DNA of 18,977 bases, taken from assembly GCA_046318595.1 (NCBI GenBank), contig JBKCTV010000053.1:1-18977 (forward strand), given 5' to 3'. Made by a program: the position numbers and the translations under genes. This document shows positions 14,497 to 18,977 of the stretch, in pieces (the stretch's first letter is position 1; every line of letters begins with the position of its first letter). The notes under the pieces were generated by a model, which saw nothing but the letters and a program-made list of their open reading frames with translations, was not told where the DNA came from and made no database searches. The stretch comes from DAITMV01 sp046318595 (lineage in GTDB: Bacteria; Pseudomonadota; Gammaproteobacteria; Burkholderiales; Burkholderiaceae_B).

Positions 14497-15123
14497 ATGA
14501 ACAAATCCACCGCCCCTACCAACTGCCTGCGCTACTGGGATCTGGCCGATCACATCCGCATCAATGACGCCATTGCCTTGTGGTGCGGCGTTGAGCCAGC
14601 CCAGCTGGCCAGTCTGAACTTCGAGACCCAGTGCATGAGCGCCAAGCGTGCGGCCCTGGTTGCCGCCCTGCGCTCAGAACGGCTGGAGTACGAGGACTTG
14701 GGCATCGTCACCGCCCGTGGCCAAGTGTTCAAGGGTGCACCCATCGACGAGTTGCTGGACAAGGACCGGCTGGTCATCAATAAGGCCAGCCTGCGCCGGT
14801 GGTTTGAACAGTTGCCCTTCGAGGATCGCCCCGCTTTCTTGTTTGACGAGGCCCGTCAAGCAGCCCTGCCAGACGGCAGTGATGTGGCTGAAATGAACAG
14901 TCTGAAGGCCATTGCAGTCATGGGACACCTGCTGGCCATCTCAGCTGGCAAGTACCGCGCGGGCGAGCGTCCCAACGCACAGGCCATTGGAGAGTCTGTC
15001 AATGAAGCGGCCCAAGCATTCTTTGGCAGTGATTTGCGTGGATACGCGTCCTTCCACAAGAAACTCGGTACGGCATTGCGCAACTTCAGCGACGAACTTC
15101 CAGCGCGTTTTCGAGAAAACTGA
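14497..15123 (+). CDS. Hypothetical protein of the mobile-element module
   Basis: 208 aa, soluble, no family recognised. The N-terminus RYWDLADHIRINDAIALWCGVEP looks like a small helical domain common at the start of phage and ICE accessory proteins. A LRRWFEQLPFEDRP segment follows at about 100-113. The C-terminal half contains LKAIAVMGHLLAISAGKY and a helical tail with GESVNEAAQAFFGSDLRGYASFHKKL. It has no transmembrane segment and no obvious catalytic motif. There is no Shine-Dalgarno sequence before the ATG; the candidate -10 predicts a leader of about 15 nt, so translation may start from a nearly leaderless mRNA. It is the first plus-strand gene, divergent from the defence operon, and probably under the palindrome just upstream. 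Confidence 0.75.
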   Translation: MNKSTAPTNCLRYWDLADHIRINDAIALWCGVEPAQLASLNFETQCMSAKRAALVAALRSERLEYEDLGIVTARGQVFKGAPIDELLDKDRLVINKASLRRWFEQLPFEDRPAFLFDEARQAALPDGSDVAEMNSLKAIAVMGHLLAISAGKYRAGERPNAQAIGESVNEAAQAFFGSDLRGYASFHKKLGTALRNFSDELPARFREN

Positions 15124-15125
15124 AC

Positions 15126-15144
15126 TTCAGGAAATCAACCTGAA
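15126..15144 (+). repeat. Short hairpin after the 208-aa gene
   Basis: TTCAGG (15126-15131) and CCTGAA (15139-15144) form a perfect 6-bp inverted repeat with a 7-nt loop, beginning 3 nt after the stop codon. It is followed by GC-rich sequence with a GGGCGCCC palindrome, not by a T-tract. It may be a weak terminator or an mRNA processing structure between two genes of the module. Confidence 0.35.
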
Positions 15145-15181
15145 ATTCGGCGGGTGAACAGGGCGCCCGCGCCCAGACTGG

Positions 15182-15212
15182 CGGCATTCCAAATGAACCG
15201 GAAGGAATGCCG
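15182..15212 (+). promoter_or_regulatory. Inverted repeat overlapping the HTH gene's ribosome site
   Basis: CGGCATTCC (15182-15190) and GGAATGCCG (15204-15212) form a perfect 9-bp inverted repeat with a 13-nt spacer. The right arm runs into the Shine-Dalgarno region (GGAAGG, 15200-15205) and ends 2 nt before the ATG at 15215. As DNA it could be an operator for autoregulation; as RNA the stem would partly hide the ribosome site. Confidence 0.55.
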
Positions 15213-15214
15213 AA

Positions 15215-15487
15215 ATGCCCAAAAGGGTCCGAACACCTGCCAGCGCCGCAGCCCTGCGCGCTGAATTCTGGCAAGCGCCCACCGAGGCCTTGCTTGACCG
15301 TAAAACCGCTGCCGCTGGCATGGGCTACACCGTCGGCTGGCTCGAATGGGTCGCCACGCACGGCCGTGGGCCCACCCTCACCAAGATCGGACGCACCGTC
15401 CGGTACCGCAAGGCCGATGTGCTGGCTTGGCTTGACGCCAACAGCCGTCGCATCGAGCGCACCTCTGAACTCTCGGATCGGGGGTGA
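15215..15487 (+). CDS. AlpA/excisionase-like helix-turn-helix protein
   Basis: 90 aa. After a basic N-terminus, ALLDRKTAAAGMGYTVGWLEWVATHGRGP (about 25-53) forms the helix-turn-helix of the MerR-like excisionase fold, and KIGRTVRYRKADVLAWLDANS (about 57-77) is the wing and last helix typical of AlpA and phage excisionases. Such proteins act as transcription activators or recombination directionality factors for integrative elements. GGAAGG lies about 9 nt before the ATG. The stop overlaps the next start as TGATG, so it is translated together with the AAA ATPase. The 9-bp repeats on either side could be its binding sites; that is inference. Confidence 0.85.
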   Translation: MPKRVRTPASAAALRAEFWQAPTEALLDRKTAAAGMGYTVGWLEWVATHGRGPTLTKIGRTVRYRKADVLAWLDANSRRIERTSELSDRG

Positions 15488-17460
15488 TGGTGAGTCATAC
15501 CCCTTCCCCCGATACCCAAACAATAGAAGGGCATCGTCACAACCATCACGACTATCACGCCAAGGGACTTCCCGGTGACGGTTGTGATGATGGTGACGGT
15601 CGTTCTCTCTTGTTAGACATCGGCGAAACACACATATCGCCTGCTGATGCGACCGTCACGGACGCGGCCACCGGACACACCGAAGGTTCGGACGCCAATT
15701 CCGACCCCCAGGCTGATGAGCCGGCCGACCCAGAAACCCATCCCGTCGGCGTGATCGAAGCGGCCCTGGTACGACTGGTCGATGACGTCGGCGTCCTGGC
15801 CGAAGAACCGGTGGTGCGCGCCTTCACGGTGCTCAAGGCCACCGACATGGCCACCTACCTCCGCCTACGCCACGCGGCCAAGATCACCAATCGCGGCTGC
15901 TCGGTCACTGTGCTGGACAAACTGGTCAGCAAGGAACTGCCCGACAACGACAACGATTCTTCGGCCATCGATGACCTGGTGGACATCGGCCGCACCCAGT
16001 GCCAACTGCACCACGATGCCGACCGCCTGGCTGTGGCCATCATTCCCATGGCAGACCGCCAAGAAGTCTGGCGGGTGATTTCCACCGGCTACGAGTCCTG
16101 GTTACGTGCCGCCTACTGGCGCACCAAAGAATCCGGCGTGCCCGACATGACGCTGCGTGCGGCCCTGGCCACGCTGTCTGCCGCCGGTGTCAACGATGGC
16201 GATGAGGTCGCCGTTCACCTGCGCGCCGCCGAAGCCGAGCCCGGCTACCTCATCGACCTGTGCGACGAACACTGGCGCGCCGTGCACGTCACCGCACGGG
16301 GCTGGCAGGTGCTCAACACCTCGCCGCAATTGTTCACGCGCACCCAATCGCAACGCGCATTGCCCGTGCCACAGGCCGGTGGCGACCTGGGCCTGCTGTG
16401 GCAACACGTGAACATTCCAACCGACCGGCGCCTGCTGGTGCTGACCTGGCTGTTGGACTGCTTCCGTCCCGACACCCCGTTCCCGATTCTGGAGTTGGTG
16501 GGTGAGCAGGGCTCGGCCAAGTCCACCACGCAGTCCGTCCTGCGCAGTCTGGTCGATCCGAACAAGGTGATGTTGCGCGGCCGCCCCAAGACGGTCGAAG
16601 ACATCTTTGTAGCCGCCCAGAACAACTGGCTCGTCAGTTATGAAAACCTCTCGGGCCTGACCGCCGAGCAGCAAGACGCTTTCTGCACCCTGGCTACTGG
16701 CGGCGGCTTTGCTTCGCGCCAGCTCTACACCAACGGCGAAGAACACGTCATGGAGACCAAGCGGCCAGTGGTCTTGAACGGCATTGCCGTGGTGGCTACC
16801 CGTCCCGACCTGATTGACCGAGTCATTCACGTCAGCATGCCTGTGATTCCAGCCACCGCCCGCAAAGACGACGCCGACACCCATGACGCGTGGGAGCGCG
16901 ATCGCCCGCTGGTGTTTGGCGCACTGCTGGATCTGTTTGCTTCAGCCCTGGCCATCCTGCCGACGGTCCATCTCACCCACAAACAGCGCATGGCCGACTA
17001 CGAGCGGCTGGGCGAAGCCGTGGCACGCGCCTTGGGCTTTGAGGCCAGTCACTTCCAGGCGCTATATGCCGAACTGGTGCGAGCAGGCATCGACCGGGCG
17101 CTGGAGAGCAACAGCGTGGCGCAGGTGCTGGACAAGCACATCCAGGAGCGCATCACGCCCTTCAATTGGCAAGGCACCGCAGGTCAGCTCTACGACTTGC
17201 TCAACGGTCAGACCCTGCTGGACCGCAGCACCGACCGATCCACCTGGCCGAAGTCCCCGAAGGGGCTTGCCGACCAGTTGCGCCGCATTGCCCCGGCCTA
17301 CCGCGCCAAGGGCGTGGAGATCAGCCACCTCGGCCACAGCCGTGAGGGGGCGATCTGGCGCATTGCAACAACGCCTGAATTCCGAACGTTCGACGCCACG
17401 CCGCCCGGCGTCAACCCCACCCCTGTGGGCGGCACCCGCTATGGAGCACACCGTGAATAA
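15487..17460 (+). CDS. AAA ATPase of the mobile element, possible replication protein
   Basis: 657 aa from the ATG at 15487 (a GTG one codon earlier is also possible). The first 40 residues are odd: HRHNHHDYH (16-24) and GDGCDDGDG (30-38) are encoded by dyad B, so this part may serve DNA structure more than protein function. A unique domain runs from about 75 to 320. The ATPase core has Walker A GEQGSAKST (339-347, Lys345), a Walker-B-like WLVSYENLSG (about 381-390, Glu in place of the usual Asp) and an ATRPDLIDRVIHV arginine-finger region (about 437-449). Similar proteins sit in replication or maintenance modules of integrative elements; a helicase or primase-helicase role is likely but not shown, and no primase motif is visible. 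Conserved sequence starts near residue 80, so a later start cannot be excluded. Confidence 0.8.
   Translation: MVSHTPSPDTQTIEGHRHNHHDYHAKGLPGDGCDDGDGRSLLLDIGETHISPADATVTDAATGHTEGSDANSDPQADEPADPETHPVGVIEAALVRLVDDVGVLAEEPVVRAFTVLKATDMATYLRLRHAAKITNRGCSVTVLDKLVSKELPDNDNDSSAIDDLVDIGRTQCQLHHDADRLAVAIIPMADRQEVWRVISTGYESWLRAAYWRTKESGVPDMTLRAALATLSAAGVNDGDEVAVHLRAAEAEPGYLIDLCDEHWRAVHVTARGWQVLNTSPQLFTRTQSQRALPVPQAGGDLGLLWQHVNIPTDRRLLVLTWLLDCFRPDTPFPILELVGEQGSAKSTTQSVLRSLVDPNKVMLRGRPKTVEDIFVAAQNNWLVSYENLSGLTAEQQDAFCTLATGGGFASRQLYTNGEEHVMETKRPVVLNGIAVVATRPDLIDRVIHVSMPVIPATARKDDADTHDAWERDRPLVFGALLDLFASALAILPTVHLTHKQRMADYERLGEAVARALGFEASHFQALYAELVRAGIDRALESNSVAQVLDKHIQERITPFNWQGTAGQLYDLLNGQTLLDRSTDRSTWPKSPKGLADQLRRIAPAYRAKGVEISHLGHSREGAIWRIATTPEFRTFDATPPGVNPTPVGGTRYGAHRE
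15532..15601. repeat. Dyad B: second inverted array of 9-bp units
   Basis: The left arm is CATCGTCAC, AACCATCAC and GACTATCAC (15532-15558). The right arm is GTGACGGTT, GTGATGATG and GTGACGGTC (15575-15601). The spacer is 16 bp. Outer arms again match (AACAATAGAAGG before, CTCTCTTGTT after). The layout copies dyad A, 1.2 kb away, although individual units differ. A lone unit, GTGATGGTG (15484-15492), covers the overlapping stop and start codons just upstream. Unlike dyad A it falls inside a reading frame. Confidence 0.85.
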
Positions 17461-17659
17461 ACACGCCACCACCTCACCACAGAAGAACCTGCATCCGATC
17501 TGGTACCGCCACTTTGGCGTCCAGACGGTGCAGCCCACGCCACAGGCCAACCGGTCACAACCGCCACGCCATCAACCCACCCACGCCGACGGGCAGATCC
17601 TGCTGCGCGCCGTGCAAGCCCTGGTCGCCTCACGCGGCCCCGTCAAACACGCTTATTGA
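17453..17659 (+). CDS. Small hypothetical protein
   Basis: 68 aa from a GTG at 17453, which overlaps the end of the ATPase gene; GGAG lies 6 nt upstream. An in-frame ATG at 17441 would give 72 aa. The sequence starts MNKHATTSPQKNLHPIWYRHFGV, has a Pro/Gln/His-rich middle and ends in a short helix, ILLRAVQALVASRG. No family recognised. The same frame stays open far upstream inside the ATPase gene, but only this end is likely to be used. The tight spacing on both sides puts it in the mobile-element operon. Confidence 0.6.
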   Translation: MNKHATTSPQKNLHPIWYRHFGVQTVQPTPQANRSQPPRHQPTHADGQILLRAVQALVASRGPVKHAY

Positions 17660-17673
17660 AAGGCCCCACCACC

Positions 17674-18516
17674 ATGAAACTCAATCCCTTTGCAAAGAAA
17701 ACCGGCGCGTACTACGCCAAGGTCAAGGCCGAACACGACGATCTCAAAACCCGGATCGAGGACATCGAAGATGAACTAATCGATGCCCGTGCGGATTACG
17801 AAGCGGCCAGCGAGAAGAACGCTCGCCTGCGCGAAAGTGCGGGTCGACTGTCCATGAACACACCGCCAGCAGCATCGGCGCACTGGCCGGTGGTCACTGC
17901 GGCCTCGCAGAAGGTTCAGCGACTGGAATCGGAATTGAGTGACCTCAAAAGCCGCATCCAGCCCCTGCGTCACCTGATTGATGCACCTGAGGCCCACGAG
18001 AAAGCGCAAGCACTCCTGGACCAACTGAACAGTCGGCAGGTGACGCTCACCAGCGAAATGGCCAAGGCTGACTCCGTCATGGCCAAGCTGGAAAAACGCA
18101 TCACCGATGTGCAGTCGCGCATCGCCGCAGAAAACCAACTCGCTGCCGAAGCCTTGATTGGCACCGAAGGGGAATTCACGGTGCCAGATGTGCTGGCAAA
18201 ACTCGAAGCTGAACTGCGACTGGCGCAGACGGCGCTCTCTGATCTGTCCGCAAAGAAGGCCGCCTGGCGCCAAGAGCAAGACGATAACCGTGCTGCTTTG
18301 CGTGAAGCAGAACATTCGCTGGTCCACACCCGCGCCACCGTCATCGAAATCGAGTTGTTCGAAAAGGTGATGCCGCTGATGGATCTGTTTGCCCGCGCCG
18401 CTGTCTCTCGCAGCGCGCGTCACTGGGGCGATAGCGAGTACGAGTACCTGATCAAGATTCCCAGCGAACAGGTGACGGCTGCGCGCAAGGCCCTGGGGAT
18501 GCACATCGACGACTGA
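17674..18516 (+). CDS. Coiled-coil protein of the mobile-element module
   Basis: 280 aa from the ATG at 17674, with GAAAGG about 10 nt upstream. It is predicted to be almost entirely helical: heptad-like, Glu/Lys/Ala/Leu-rich stretches cover about 15-60, 75-155 and 175-225 (for example VQRLESELSDLKSRI and KLEKRITDVQSRIAAEN). A short globular C-terminus, SEYEYLIKIPSEQVTAARKALGM, ends the protein. No nuclease, ATPase or membrane motif is visible. It could be a structural, scaffold or partner protein of the ATPase. It lies 14 nt after the small gene in the same operon. Confidence 0.78.
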   Translation: MKLNPFAKKTGAYYAKVKAEHDDLKTRIEDIEDELIDARADYEAASEKNARLRESAGRLSMNTPPAASAHWPVVTAASQKVQRLESELSDLKSRIQPLRHLIDAPEAHEKAQALLDQLNSRQVTLTSEMAKADSVMAKLEKRITDVQSRIAAENQLAAEALIGTEGEFTVPDVLAKLEAELRLAQTALSDLSAKKAAWRQEQDDNRAALREAEHSLVHTRATVIEIELFEKVMPLMDLFARAAVSRSARHWGDSEYEYLIKIPSEQVTAARKALGMHIDD

Positions 18517-18523
18517 AGACATA

Positions 18524-18659
18524 GGCAGGTCATGCGCAGTCGCGGCATATGCATGGCCTGTCGTGGGTGTGGTTCTTCTTCCCGCACCCGCTCCTTGTGC
18601 CCATGTCGCGTAACGCCTGGCCGGTGCTGACTGTGAACGGCATTGCAGAAAACCGGCCA
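18524..18659 (+). ncRNA. Candidate structured RNA with three hairpins
   Basis: The 171-bp gap holds three hairpins in a row. H1 pairs GGCAGGTCATGC (18524-18535) with GCATGGCCTGTC (18551-18562), 12 bp with two G-U pairs. H2 pairs GGGTGTGG (18565-18572) with CCGCACCC (18582-18589), 8 bp with one G-U. H3 pairs TGGCCGGT (18618-18625) with ACCGGCCA (18652-18659), 8 bp perfect around a 26-nt loop. All three wobbles are allowed only if the plus strand is transcribed, which agrees with the genes. H3 ends 28 nt before the next ATG, so it may be a 5'-leader element. It recalls structured RNA motifs of integrative elements such as the radC motif, but I cannot confirm that match. Confidence 0.6.
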
Positions 18660-18687
18660 CCTTTGAATTCACCTTGAAAGGAACACC

Positions 18688-18977
18688 ATGGAAATCCACT
18701 CCACACGGCTGGATGCGGGCAACCCGTTTGCCCGGCAGCAGCAACTGGCCAGCAGCGTGCGTCACGCCCTCAACCGCCTGCCTCCTAGAAGCCGGGCCCA
18801 ACTGCTGGCGCAGGCCATGCCACCCGTGCAGCCCCCGGTCACGATGCCGCAGAGCGCGGTGTTGTATCGCGTACCTGTGCCGGTGATGCAGGCCACGGCC
18901 GCACAGGCGCAGCCGGTCTATCCCACAGTCGCCTACCGGACCCAGCGTGTGGCGCAAACCGTGCCCTGGCAGCTGGC
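18688..18977 (+). CDS. Partial gene running off the right edge
   Basis: An open frame from the ATG at 18688 to the window end without a stop: 96 complete codons. An AAAGGA ribosome site lies 6 nt upstream. The protein begins MEIHSTRLDAGNPFARQQQL, with a helical stretch SVRHALNRLPPRSRAQLLAQAM, then a Pro/Val/Gln/Ala-rich segment. No family recognised. It follows the three-hairpin element and continues the mobile-element operon. Confidence 0.65.
   Translation, partial: MEIHSTRLDAGNPFARQQQLASSVRHALNRLPPRSRAQLLAQAMPPVQPPVTMPQSAVLYRVPVPVMQATAAQAQPVYPTVAYRTQRVAQTVPWQL

Noticed and set aside
14312..15601. CRISPR array
   Set aside because: The units are 9 bp, contiguous and arranged as inverted arms, with no spacers of regular length and no cas genes.
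15532..15601. His-rich N-terminus of the ATPase as a metal-binding domain
   Set aside because: It is fully explained by the 9-bp DNA repeats, which also occur outside any gene in dyad A.
16102..16884. Minus-strand frame of 260 codons opposite the AAA ATPase
   Set aside because: It is the antisense of the conserved Walker A and B region in GC-rich DNA; no ribosome site or family match.
16883..17659. A single 258-aa gene overlapping the ATPase in another frame
   Set aside because: The first part is an Arg/Pro/Ser-rich shadow of the ATPase; only the end, 17453-17659, has a ribosome site and a plausible protein.
17776..18957. Long minus-strand frame (393 codons) opposite the coiled-coil gene and the RNA candidate
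   Set aside because: The composition is His/Arg/Gly-rich without domain pattern, and it runs through three features supported on the plus strand.

Overview
The window looks like a betaproteobacterial chromosome (Burkholderiales or a relative). This rests on the TerC/YjbE and patatin proteins and on the style of the right-hand mobile-element genes; no rRNA, tRNA or other marker fixes the genus. I see no tRNA, integrase, transposase or CRISPR array.

Left, 1-2858: apparent core genome. An exported protein that reads as an alpha-carbonic anhydrase fold with two of three zinc histidines replaced faces a TerC-type membrane protein (minus). A patatin-like lipoprotein (minus) follows. A gene-free 285-bp stretch, 2859-3143, separates this block from the next.

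Middle, 3144-14218: ten genes, all on the minus strand, packed with overlaps or gaps of at most 30 nt, so probably one operon read from right to left. Order of transcription: VapB-like antitoxin, VapC-like PIN toxin, a small methyltransferase-fold protein, an Eco57I-like adenine methylase, a GIY-YIG/T5orf172 domain fused to an SF2 helicase, McrB, McrC, two small Gly/Ala-rich hydrophobic proteins, and a possible HEPN protein. It combines modification, restriction by two unrelated nuclease folds, modified-DNA sensing and candidate membrane or RNase effectors. The methylase pair looks complementary: the small protein keeps a good SAM motif I but has lost NPPY, and the large one keeps NPPY but has an altered motif I. 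This is the best candidate for an undescribed composite defence system.

Right, 14219-18977: the start of a mobile-element (ICE or prophage-like) module on the plus strand. It holds an unknown 208-aa protein, an AlpA/excisionase-like HTH protein, an AAA ATPase, a small protein, a coiled-coil protein and a gene cut by the window edge. Its non-coding DNA is unusual: two dyads whose arms are each three contiguous 9-bp units (consensus GTGAYGGTN), a LexA-like palindrome touching the first gene, an inverted repeat over the HTH gene's ribosome site, and a three-hairpin RNA candidate before the last gene. The defence operon therefore sits between core DNA and the mobile module and was probably carried in as its cargo.
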